The position numbers and the translations under genes are program-made. From Nocardia niigatensis NBRC 100131 (GTDB taxonomy: Bacteria; Actinomycetota; Actinomycetes; Mycobacteriales; Mycobacteriaceae): 64,000 nucleotides of DNA. Of this stretch, positions 9,260 through 17,022 are shown in pieces. Numbering within the stretch: position 1 is the first letter of the stretch; the number at the start of each line of letters is the position of its first letter. The notes under the pieces were generated by a model. It was not told the DNA's origin. It made no database searches and was given only the letters and a program-made list of their open reading frames with translations. Where the stretch lies: positions 186,001-250,000 of the forward strand of contig NZ_BAGC01000035.1 in the NCBI RefSeq assembly GCF_000308655.1, read 5' to 3'.

Positions 9260-9299
9260 CAAACAGTCGTTTGCAACAAATGCTTAAAACAAATGTTTT
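9260..9299. promoter_or_regulatory. Two palindromes in the tetR-papA divergent promoter region
   Basis: CAAAC-AGTC-GTTTG at 9260-9273 and AAAACA-AA-TGTTTT at 9286-9299 are both perfect inverted repeats, in an AT-rich stretch unlike the surroundings. Their centres lie about 26 bp apart. They sit immediately upstream of the tetR start and are natural operators for it; this is inference from position and symmetry. Confidence 0.5.
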
Positions 9300-9369
9300 G
9301 CACGTATGTATGAAACGCGTGTATGGTCGAGTTCGGCACGATCCATCACACGGAAGTACGAGCCCAGAC

Positions 9370-10677
9370 ATGACTCAGCAGCGACTGTTGTCCCCCTTCG
9401 AAACCAGCTACTTCGCCACCGACACGCGTCTCGGCAGCGTGCCGATCGGCGGGATGCCACTGTTCATCGGCAGCACCGTGCGCGGGGCCGTCGACACCGT
9501 CGTGCTCCGGCAGGTGCTGCGCGAGCTCGCGGCCGGGCATGTGCTGCTGCGCAGCCGGGTCGTCACCGTCGACGCGGTGTCACGGTTCCAGGTCGACGAG
9601 GGTTTTACGCCGCCGTTGGAGGTACGAGACGGGCAGGTCGACGACTACTGGGAGCTGGTCAACACCCGCCCGGACTGGAGTGCGGGGTTGTTCCGGGCGG
9701 TGCTGCTGCGTGGGAGCGTCGAGAGCCGGATCGTGCTGGTCATCCATCACGGGATCAGCGATGGGCGTTCGGCTTTCGCTCTGCTGGACGAGATGTGGCG
9801 GCGCTACAGCGCCCATGTCGCGGGAACGGCACTGCCGCTGGAGGAATCGGATCGGGAGCTGCACGCCGGGGTCGACGAGCTGCTGGCGCGGGTGACGATC
9901 GAGGCCGAGGTGGACGGGTTCCTGACGCAGGTGGGGGAGATGGCGGCGGACTTCGGGCCCGAGACCGCGCCGCACACGCTGCCGCACGACGGCGACGGGA
10001 CCGGGGATCCGGGTGGGCGGCTGGCGTTGCGGCGTATCGAATTGCCGCCCCGACAGACCGCCGAGCTGGTGGATGTGGCGCGCGGGCAGGGGATCTCGGT
10101 CAACAGTCTGCTGGCCGGTGCGGCGCTGGCGGCGGTGCGCGCGCAGATCGCGGGGGACGGGCCGATGCCGTTGATGTGCGGGCACGCCGCTGATCTGCGG
10201 CCGGAACTGTCGCCGCGAGTGCCGGTTTCGACGATGCTCAATTGCGCCTCCGGGGCGGGGACCCCGGCGGTGGTGGATCGGGATTCTGATCCGCGGGCGT
10301 TGGGTGCGGTGGTCGACGCGGCCATGCGGCAGATGCTGGACATACGGTTCCCGGCGCTGTTCATGCGGGCCTCGCAGCGGGCGCTGGCGCCGGAGGTGGC
10401 GGCGATGTTGTCGGGTGCGCCTGCGATCGCGCTGTCGAATATGGGCCGGCTGCCCGCACATCCGATGCCGGCGGGCCTGACGTTCGTGCGGGACGAGGTG
10501 TTCGCGATGGCGGCGGGCATGCCGCCGAAGATGACCATCTTCACTGTCGGGGATCGGCTGACGATCCAGGTCGAGTACGACACCGCCGAGCACAGCCACA
10601 GCCAGATGGGGCGGGTCGCCGAGGGGATGAGCGATCAGCTCACGCGAGTGGTTCGGGCGGCGGCGCTGCGCGGCTGA
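9370..10677 (+). CDS. PapA-type acyltransferase (condensation-like fold)
   Basis: 435 residues of the CoA-dependent acyltransferase superfamily. The catalytic HHxxxDG motif is present as HHGISDG at residues 126-132, with ISVNSLLAGAAL and a late SNMGRLP segment as in PapA5-like enzymes. Family members transfer long acyl chains onto hydroxyls of phthiocerol, trehalose or related cell-envelope lipids at the cytoplasmic side of the membrane. No polyketide synthase gene is nearby, so the acceptor is unknown. ATG at 9370 is adopted. A convergent fadD (10781-12610) could supply acyl-CoA or acyl-adenylate, and the divergent TetR is the likely regulator. Confidence 0.85.
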   Translation: MTQQRLLSPFETSYFATDTRLGSVPIGGMPLFIGSTVRGAVDTVVLRQVLRELAAGHVLLRSRVVTVDAVSRFQVDEGFTPPLEVRDGQVDDYWELVNTRPDWSAGLFRAVLLRGSVESRIVLVIHHGISDGRSAFALLDEMWRRYSAHVAGTALPLEESDRELHAGVDELLARVTIEAEVDGFLTQVGEMAADFGPETAPHTLPHDGDGTGDPGGRLALRRIELPPRQTAELVDVARGQGISVNSLLAGAALAAVRAQIAGDGPMPLMCGHAADLRPELSPRVPVSTMLNCASGAGTPAVVDRDSDPRALGAVVDAAMRQMLDIRFPALFMRASQRALAPEVAAMLSGAPAIALSNMGRLPAHPMPAGLTFVRDEVFAMAAGMPPKMTIFTVGDRLTIQVEYDTAEHSHSQMGRVAEGMSDQLTRVVRAAALRG

Positions 10678-10692
10678 GCCCCCGCACAGCGA

Positions 10693-10735
10693 GAGACGAC
10701 TGTGGGCCCGGATGATCCGGGCCCACAGTCGTCTC
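10693..10735. terminator. Strong bidirectional hairpin between papA and fadD
   Basis: Perfect 20-bp stem (10693-10712 with 10716-10735) and a 3-base loop TGA, lying between the convergent papA and fadD stops. The right arm contains CCCACAGTCGTCTC, similar to the end of the hairpin at 8577-8611. Confidence 0.9.
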
Positions 10736-10780
10736 GGTGTCGCGCTGCCCGGCGTATGGTGAGCACGCCTGGGCGGCGGG

Positions 10781-12610
10781 CTATTTCATGTCGACCACGC
10801 CGTCGGGGGCCGGGGTCAGGTACAGCGAGGCGATCTCGGTGGCGTACTTGGCCGCGATCGGGTTGCGCTTGAGCTTGAGGGTCGGGGTGAGTTCGTCACC
10901 GCCGGGCTCCCAGCCCAGATCCAGGATGGTGAACCGCTTGATCTGCTCCACGCGTGAGAGCTTGGCATTGGCCTCGGCGACCGCGGCCTTGATCTCGGCG
11001 ACGATCTCCGGGTGCGCCGCCAGGGTCTTCAGCTCGGCGTCCGGGGTGCCCAGCGCCTTGGCCCGCACCACCGCGGTGTCGGGGTCGAGCACGATGAGCG
11101 CGGAGATGAACGGCTTGGCGTCGCCGATCGCCACCACCTGACCGACCAGCGAGGAGACCGCCTTGACGGTGTTCTCGATATTGGTGGGAGACAGGTTCTT
11201 ACCCGCCTCGTTGATGATCAGTTCCTTCTTGCGGTCCACGATGCTGACGTAGCCGTCGCCGTCGATGGTGGCGACGTCGCCGGTGTGCAGCCAGCCGTCG
11301 CCGTCGATGGCCTCGGCGGTCTTGTCGGGCATCTTGCGATAGCCGTGGGTGACGATGCCGCCGCGGATGAGCAACTCCCCGTCCTCGCCCAGGCGAATCT
11401 CCACTCCGCGCAACGGAACACCGACGGTGCCCGGCTTCGGCTTGGCCAGCGGCGTGTAGGTGCCGACGCCGGAGGTCTCCGACATGCCCCACACCTCGGT
11501 CACCGTGAAGCCCAGGCCCAGCAGGTATTCCAGGGTCTCCGGCGGGATCGCGGCCGCACCGGAGGCGGCGACCCGCAACTCGTCGAAGCCCAGGGCAAGG
11601 CGCAGCTTCGACAGCACCAGCGCATCGGCCAGCTTGTGCTGCACATCCAGCAGCGGGCCACGTCCGGTGCCGGCCAGATCCGCGCGGGCGGCCTGCGCGC
11701 CGACGCCGAGCGCCCAGTTGGCGAGCGCCTTCTTCACCGGGCTGGCCTCGGTGGCGAGCTTGGCGTCGATACCGGCCTTGATCTTCTGCCACACGCGCGG
11801 CACACCGAAGAACGCGGTCGGGCGGGCATCGGGCAGGGCGGCGGCGATCTCCCGCGGATCCGGCACGCAGGTCATCTGGACGCCGGTGAACAGGTTGGCG
11901 CAGTGACCCGAAATACGGTCGGCCACATGGGCGGCGGGCAGGTAGGACACCGAGCGGTCGTCGAGGCCGACGGTCAGCGGGCCCTCGACCAGACCCACGA
12001 TCTGGGCCACCACATTGGCGTGGGTGAGCTCGACACCCTTCGACGGGCCGGTGGTGCCCGAGGTGTAGATCAGCGTCGCGATGTCCTGCGGCTGCACCGC
12101 CTGCCAGGCGGCGTCGAAGTCGAAGTCCGCCTTCGGGGCGGCCTCCACCTCGGCCAGCGTCAGCGTGCCCGCCGCCGAACCCTCCACCAGCACAATGTGT
12201 TCCAGCTCGACGCCCGCGCCGCGCACCACGTCCAGGAATGCGGGCTCGGTGATCACGACCTTGTTCTCGGCATTGGTGAACAGATGCGCGATCTGCTCCG
12301 GAGAACTGGTGTTGTAGATCGAGAACGGTGTCGCGCCCACGTGCAACGCCGCCGTATCGACCAGATTGAACTCCGGCCGGTTGGTCAGCATGATCCCCAC
12401 GGTGTCCCCGCGCCCCACCCCCAACCCGGCCAACCCCGCCGCGATCGAGCGCACCCGCTCCCCGTACTCACGCCACGTGATCTGCTGCGTCCCCCCGACC
12501 GTCCGCAACGCCACCTGCCCCGGCCGCAACGTCAACGTCTCCTGAAACGCCTGCGGAATCGTGTGAACGGTCTTCCCAGATGCGTGCGCATAACCGATAT
12601 CAGTCGTCAT
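10781..12610 (-). CDS. Long-chain fatty acid-CoA ligase / acyl-AMP synthetase (FadD15-like)
   Basis: 609 residues of the ANL adenylating superfamily. Seen are the P-loop YTSGTTGPSKGVELTH, the A5 motif VWGMSETSG, WLHTGDVATIDGDGY with the ribose-binding Asp, IVDRKKELII at the hinge and a C-terminal lysine block near the end. The two-step reaction makes acyl-AMP and then acyl-CoA. The length and the FDFDAAWQAVQPQDIATL segment point to the FadD11/FadD15 branch rather than the FAAL branch. ATG at 12610 has AAAAGGG just upstream. It is convergent with papA and shares many blocks with the second copy at 37126-38952. Confidence 0.9.
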   Translation of the reverse strand: MTTDIGYAHASGKTVHTIPQAFQETLTLRPGQVALRTVGGTQQITWREYGERVRSIAAGLAGLGVGRGDTVGIMLTNRPEFNLVDTAALHVGATPFSIYNTSSPEQIAHLFTNAENKVVITEPAFLDVVRGAGVELEHIVLVEGSAAGTLTLAEVEAAPKADFDFDAAWQAVQPQDIATLIYTSGTTGPSKGVELTHANVVAQIVGLVEGPLTVGLDDRSVSYLPAAHVADRISGHCANLFTGVQMTCVPDPREIAAALPDARPTAFFGVPRVWQKIKAGIDAKLATEASPVKKALANWALGVGAQAARADLAGTGRGPLLDVQHKLADALVLSKLRLALGFDELRVAASGAAAIPPETLEYLLGLGFTVTEVWGMSETSGVGTYTPLAKPKPGTVGVPLRGVEIRLGEDGELLIRGGIVTHGYRKMPDKTAEAIDGDGWLHTGDVATIDGDGYVSIVDRKKELIINEAGKNLSPTNIENTVKAVSSLVGQVVAIGDAKPFISALIVLDPDTAVVRAKALGTPDAELKTLAAHPEIVAEIKAAVAEANAKLSRVEQIKRFTILDLGWEPGGDELTPTLKLKRNPIAAKYATEIASLYLTPAPDGVVDMK

Positions 12611-12974
12611 AACCCTTTTCCCGATTGCCTCTCGCTTCGCCGTCCACGCGCGCACCCATCTGCGCGAACCCCGACGTCCGAGAGAACGACCAACCCGATC
12701 ACGCGATGGCCACGCGCCTGCTGTGGCGCGGCTCACTCATCGTAACCAGATCTTCACCGATGTGTCGCGTGCTACACCGGCCACGCCGGTGGCCGGAATG
12801 ATCAATCGGGGCGATCGGAGAAGCCGGCTCGGACGGCTGGACCGGGCACCTGGCTCCGATTCGACTCGCGACAGCAATGATCGCCGGCATCGGCCGGGCC
12901 ATCGCCGCGCCGGTACACCCTGCCGCAACCTCCGGACGACGCGGAACCGCCACCACCACGATCTGAGCCCGGGG

Positions 12975-13268
12975 TATGCGTTCCGGATCATCGGACGCGG
13001 GGAGCGAGAGTGGCGCTTGACCTGGCTGCCGCAGCGGCGGCTGTCTCGGGAAGAACCACGGGCGGGGATGGAATTGGATGAGCTGCTCTCGGATCCGGCG
13101 GTGGTGTACGGCGACCGGGCGCATGCGGCCGCGGCACAACCTGCCGAGCGGTTGGGGATCGGGGTGGATCGGGCGGTAATACTGTTGGCGCAACGTCTGG
13201 CCGAGCGGCTTCATCTCGATGCGGATGAGGACACCGCCCGCCGCGATGAACAGCCACCGTTTCCGATC
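12975..13268 (+). pseudogene. Orphan coding-like fragment without a start codon
   Basis: The 813-base gap between fadD and pyrD holds one stretch with protein-like character: RIIGRGEREWRLTWLPQRRL, then a MELDELLSDP helix, AAQPAERLGIGVDRAVILLA and a basic/acidic tail. It reads like a compact small actinobacterial protein. The frame has no ATG, GTG or TTG at the right place; an ATG at 12976 is one frame off. The frame also runs on past the natural end into the antisense of pyrD. I read it as a small gene that has lost its start by a frameshift. The rest of 12611-13423 shows nothing else that I can support. Confidence 0.35.
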
Positions 13269-13423
13269 GACCGGGACAGCCGGCCGCGCCCGAGTGCCCA
13301 CGCCGGCGCGCTCACGTCATCTGCGGGGCTGAACGAAAGTCCTTGCCCCGGAAGGGACCGCACCTCACCGACAGGGGGCCCACCGGTGAGGCCGAGCGCG
13401 AGCGCCGCAGGTCGGCTCCCGAG

Positions 13424-14515
13424 TCAGGCGCGGGCTTTGTGTTCGGCGCCTACGGCTTCGGAGAGGCTGGTGTAGCCGTGGGCGCGGAGTTTGGTGGCGA
13501 GGCCGCGGTGGATGTGTTTGGGCCACAAGGGGCCGCCGTAGATGAAGCCGGTGTAGCCCTGGAGGAGGGAGGCGCCGGCGAGGATGCGTTCCCAGGCCTG
13601 GTCGGCGGTTTCGATGCCGCCTACCGAGATGAGGGCGAGTTTGTCGCCCACTCGGGTGTAGAGGCGGCGCAGAACCTCGAGGGAGCGGTCGGCGACGGGG
13701 GCGCCCGAGAGGCCGCCTGCGCCAATGGGTTCCACTTCGGCGGCGGGAGTGGCCAGGCCGTCGCGGCGGATGGTGGTGTTGGTGGCGACGATGCCGGCCA
13801 GGCCGAGTTCGACGGCGAGGTCGGCGACGGCGTCGATGTCCTCGTCGGACAGGTCGGGGGCGATCTTGACCAGGACGGGGACCGAGACGGTGTCGAGGAC
13901 GGCCTGCAGGATCGGGCGCAGCGAGGTCACCGCTTGCAGGTCGCGCAGGCCGGGGGTGTTGGGAGAGCTGACGTTGACCACCATGAAGTCGGCCAGCGGG
14001 CCCAGCAGTTTCGCCGAGATGGCGTAATCGCAGGCGGCGTCCTCGGGTTCGACGACCTTGGTCTTGCCGATGTTGGCGCCGATCGGGACACCGCCGGGCA
14101 GGCGGTGGGCGAGATGTTCGGCGGCGGCGGCCGCGCCGAAGTTGTTGAAACCCATGCGGTTGATGAGCGCCCGGTCCGCGGGCAGGCGGAACAGCCGGGG
14201 AGCGGGGTTGCCTGGCTGGGCCTGGGCGGTGACGGTGCCGATCTCGGCGTAGCCGAAACCGAGCGGGCCCCACGCGTCGACGCCGTCGGCGTTCTTGTCG
14301 AAGCCGGCGGCCAGACCCAGCGGCGCGGGGAAGTCCACGCCGAACACGCGAGTGCGCAGGATCGGATCGTCGGCCACCAGCAGCTTGGCGGTCAGCGCGC
14401 GCCCCGGGGCGAACCGGGTCGCCAGGCGCATGGCGGCGAAGGCCAGGTGGTGGATGCGTTCCGGCGGCAGCAGGAACATCACCTTCAGCAACAGGCTGTA
14501 CAGGCGCTCGTACAT
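13424..14515 (-). CDS. pyrD: Dihydroorotate dehydrogenase (quinone), class 2
   Basis: 363 residues. An N-terminal hydrophobic helix pair ([19 protein letters not shown]) is typical of class 2 enzymes, which dock on the membrane and pass electrons from dihydroorotate to quinone through FMN. Catalytic-core motifs include [36 protein letters not shown] with the base Ser, a [10 protein letters not shown] Lys and a C-terminal YTGFIYGGP. This is the fourth step of UMP synthesis. It is the last gene of a minus-strand run with the DUF5703 gene (6 bases upstream) and the lppL-like lipoprotein gene. Confidence 0.95.
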   Translation of the reverse strand: MYERLYSLLLKVMFLLPPERIHHLAFAAMRLATRFAPGRALTAKLLVADDPILRTRVFGVDFPAPLGLAAGFDKNADGVDAWGPLGFGYAEIGTVTAQAQPGNPAPRLFRLPADRALINRMGFNNFGAAAAAEHLAHRLPGGVPIGANIGKTKVVEPEDAACDYAISAKLLGPLADFMVVNVSSPNTPGLRDLQAVTSLRPILQAVLDTVSVPVLVKIAPDLSDEDIDAVADLAVELGLAGIVATNTTIRRDGLATPAAEVEPIGAGGLSGAPVADRSLEVLRRLYTRVGDKLALISVGGIETADQAWERILAGASLLQGYTGFIYGGPLWPKHIHRGLATKLRAHGYTSLSEAVGAEHKARA

Positions 14516-14521
14516 AGGGGG

Positions 14522-14788
14522 TTACATCACCGCCTCGGGTGTCGGGGATAGCAGGGGAGTCGTCTTGCGGCGGCGCAGTAACACGCGACGGCTGCCGTCG
14601 GTGTAGGCCCGCACCCGCGACAACTCCCAGCCGCCGTATTCGGCGTGAATGGACAGTCGCATGGAGGCGGTCACCCTGCTGATGCCGGGCGGCAATCGCA
14701 GGGGCACGTATTCCCACTCGTCGCTGGATTCCTCCCAGCCCTCCGGTAAGGTGCGCGATTGGTGCGCCGATCGTGAGGCCCGAGCCAT
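14522..14788 (-). CDS. DUF5703-family small protein
   Basis: 88 residues with the features of this actinobacterial family: EWEYVPLRLPPGISR, then AEYGGWELSRVRAYTDGSRR and VLLRRRK. No membrane segment or catalytic motif is visible. ATG at 14788 overlaps the stop of the lipoprotein gene (ATGA arrangement), so translation is probably coupled; a GTG three bases further upstream is also in frame. pyrD follows 6 bases after its stop. Function is unknown. Confidence 0.7.
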   Translation of the reverse strand: MARASRSAHQSRTLPEGWEESSDEWEYVPLRLPPGISRVTASMRLSIHAEYGGWELSRVRAYTDGSRRVLLRRRKTTPLLSPTPEAVM

Positions 14789-15810
14789 CACTGCCCTCTC
14801 TTCCGCTGGTCCGCGCCGATCCGTTGCAGACCGTCACCGGTCGCGGATCCCACGAACATGTCACCGGTGCGGCCGTCGATGGTCACCGCATTGGGCTGGC
14901 GCACCGTCGGGTAGCGCCCCACCTCTACCGGTATACCCGTCGACAGGTCGTAGCCGACGACTTCGTTGCTACCTGTCAGCGTCACCCACACGGTCTCGGA
15001 CCGCTGATCGTAGGCGAGTGCGTAGGGCGAAGAGCCTACCGGGAAACGCTGGTGCAGGACCAAAGGATCGGCTGTGTAGACCAGCAGTTCCTGCCCGGCG
15101 GTGTCGGCGACTATGCGGCGGCCGAAGTGGTCGCCGATCATGTTCGACGCCCCGTCGCCGGCGCGCAGCGACAGCCCGAGCTTGCTGGTGCCGTCGAGCT
15201 GGACCACGGCGGTCTGGCGGCGGTCGAGCACGACCACCGCACCGTCACCGGCTTCCACGGCGTCGGCGGAGGACAGACCCGAAATGGTATGGCGCACAGT
15301 GCCGTCCGCGTCGAGCAGCAGGACCTTGCCGTCGGCCAGGCCCGCCACCAGCGAGCCGTCGGGGCGCAGGGCGACCGCGTGCACGTCGCCATCGACGGCG
15401 ATCTCGGTGACCTTGGCCGAGGCGGCGTCGACGCGCAGGATCTTGCCGGGCACCGCGACCAGGATCTCCCCGGGCTTGCCGAGAGCGAGGGAGGCGGCCT
15501 TGCCGGGCAGGGTCACATCGGTGGACTTGTGATCGGGCGTGGCATTGCCGGTCAGGCGCAGCACGGGTTTGTCGCCGACGGTGGTCACGGCGGCCAGGCT
15601 TCCGGTGGCCGGTTCGGAGACCAGCAGCGAGATCGGGGTGCTCGGGGTCACCTCCCCGGCGGGGGCCGCGGTGGCCGCGGGCGCGGAGGCGGGGGTGGCG
15701 GGGTCACGAGTGGCGTTGTCGGCGTTGTTCGCCTGAGAAGAACAGCCCGCCAGCAGAGTCACCGCGGTCACACCCGCGAGGACTGAACCCATCCAGCCGC
15801 GACGGCGCAT
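14788..15810 (-). CDS. lppL: LppL-like secreted lipoprotein with beta-propeller repeats
   Basis: 340 residues. The signal peptide ends in the lipobox LLAGC (Cys near residue 23), followed by an Ala/Thr/Pro-rich linker to about residue 50. The remainder shows repeating beta units (ALRPDGSLVAGLADGKVLLL, then NAVTIDGRTGDMFVGS), as in YVTN/NHL-type propellers. It should be anchored in the outer leaflet of the plasma membrane. Position next to pyrD matches lppL in mycobacteria as I recall; the symbol is given on that basis. It leads a three-gene run with DUF5703 and pyrD. Confidence 0.75.
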   Translation of the reverse strand: MRRRGWMGSVLAGVTAVTLLAGCSSQANNADNATRDPATPASAPAATAAPAGEVTPSTPISLLVSEPATGSLAAVTTVGDKPVLRLTGNATPDHKSTDVTLPGKAASLALGKPGEILVAVPGKILRVDAASAKVTEIAVDGDVHAVALRPDGSLVAGLADGKVLLLDADGTVRHTISGLSSADAVEAGDGAVVVLDRRQTAVVQLDGTSKLGLSLRAGDGASNMIGDHFGRRIVADTAGQELLVYTADPLVLHQRFPVGSSPYALAYDQRSETVWVTLTGSNEVVGYDLSTGIPVEVGRYPTVRQPNAVTIDGRTGDMFVGSATGDGLQRIGADQRKRGQ

Positions 15811-16024
15811 GCAGCGAACTCCTTACTGACCGAACTGACCGACGAAATCATGCGTGCTCTCCAATCTGACCATGATCCCCGACCACGGCGTGTTACCGGG
15901 GTCTGCGCGGTGGCGTGGCGCGGGCCCCGCACCCCGACTTGCATGATGTGACATGGGCTTTCGGGACGCCGTCGGCCGGTGCGGTTACCGTGGAAGCAAA
16001 AGCGTGCTGTATCAGGGAGATCTG

Positions 16025-16381
16025 TTGGTAACCGACCGCACTTCGGGCTTCACCGTCGAGGACGTCACCGTGGGTCGTTACGCGCACGGGTTCGGGGTCA
16101 CCGCCGACGGACGCTCCTTCGCCTTCCGTACCCACCGCGCGACCCTGACCCTCGAGATCTACCGGCCCGAGGTGGAGGCTGCCGTGCCCGCCCCCGAGGA
16201 CATCGAGGCGGTGGCGGTGGCGCCGGTTACCGATATCGATCTCGACGACGAGCGCAGCGTGGTCGCGCTGGTGCGCGATCTGATTCCGCAGGCCACGCCG
16301 GTGCCGGCCGCGCAGCCCCGCCAGTCGATCACGGTACGGGCGCTGCTGGGCCGGCTGTCCGCGGTCCTCGAGGGCATGTGA
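16025..16381 (+). CDS. Small uncharacterised protein
   Basis: About 118 residues, acidic in the middle (DIDLDDERS) with a leucine-rich C-terminal helix. The N-terminal half alternates beta-type residues (GFTVEDVTVGRYAHGFGV, then FAFRTHRATLTLEIYRP). The TTG at 16025 is chosen because AGGGAGA ends five bases upstream; the frame also has a GTG at 16004 and an ATG at 15953 without comparable ribosome-binding sites. It is divergent from the lppL-like gene and about 100 bases upstream of the lipoprotein-MmpL operon. No domain was recognised. Confidence 0.55.
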   Translation: MVTDRTSGFTVEDVTVGRYAHGFGVTADGRSFAFRTHRATLTLEIYRPEVEAAVPAPEDIEAVAVAPVTDIDLDDERSVVALVRDLIPQATPVPAAQPRQSITVRALLGRLSAVLEGM

Positions 16382-16479
16382 GCCGACCGTGCGGATCCGC
16401 TGTCTGTGACACAGGAATCACCCTCGGGCGCAGCGCATGACAAACTAGCGGCACACAACCGCAGTTCGAGCTGACGAGG

Positions 16480-17022
16480 ATGTTGATGCGATTTCGACGA
16501 CCGGCCGCCGCCGCGCTCCTGTTGACCGTGCTCGGGGCGTCGATCGCCGCGTGCGGCGGCTCCGACGACGAGTCCAAGGTGGCCCAGGCACGGTCCTCGG
16601 CCTACGCGGCACTGAGCTCGTCCTCGCAGGCCGCGGCCGCGCAGAGCAGCGCGAACAAGCCGTCGATCCCGACCGCGGCGGAGCTGGACGCGCAGATCAA
16701 GAGCGCGCTGGATCCGACTCTGCCCGACAGTGACCGGACCGCGCTGATCGAGGACGGTCAGGCGTTCAAGGACGCCATCCCGGACATGTACAAGGCCCTC
16801 GCCGATCATCCGCACGCGGTGTACGGGGTCAAGGATCCGGTGTTCGACAATCACGACGGCACCCTGACCGCGACGCTGAGCCTGGACAAGGACGGCACCG
16901 GGAGCGACGTGCGCACGACGGTGGTGCATTTCGTGTACAAGGACGGGCGCTGGAAGATCTCGCGCACCGACCTGTGCGGCATTCTGCGCTCGGCCGACTA
17001 CAAGACCGCGGCCTGCGGCTGA
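16480..17022 (+). CDS. Small lipoprotein resembling the Mtb12 (low-molecular-weight antigen) family
   Basis: 180 residues with a basic N-terminus, a hydrophobic core and a lipobox-like IAAC (Cys near residue 25), then GGSDDES. The mature part has an Ala/Ser-rich spacer and a C-terminal domain with ALIEDGQAF, DPVFDNHDGTLTATLSL and VVHFVYKDGRWKISRTDLC, which resembles the Mtb12 C-terminal domain (nuclear-transport-factor-2-like fold). A final Cys pair may form a disulphide. ATG at 16480 follows ACGAGG; a second ATG lies six bases on. Its stop overlaps the MmpL start by one base, so a joint role in envelope lipid export is plausible. Confidence 0.7.
   Translation: MLMRFRRPAAAALLLTVLGASIAACGGSDDESKVAQARSSAYAALSSSSQAAAAQSSANKPSIPTAAELDAQIKSALDPTLPDSDRTALIEDGQAFKDAIPDMYKALADHPHAVYGVKDPVFDNHDGTLTATLSLDKDGTGSDVRTTVVHFVYKDGRWKISRTDLCGILRSADYKTAACG

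Noticed and set aside
14522-15810. Assigning DUF5703 to the mycobacterial gene next to lppL by synteny
   Set aside because: As I recall, strand order differs in mycobacteria (that gene is opposite lppL), so synteny alone does not support it.
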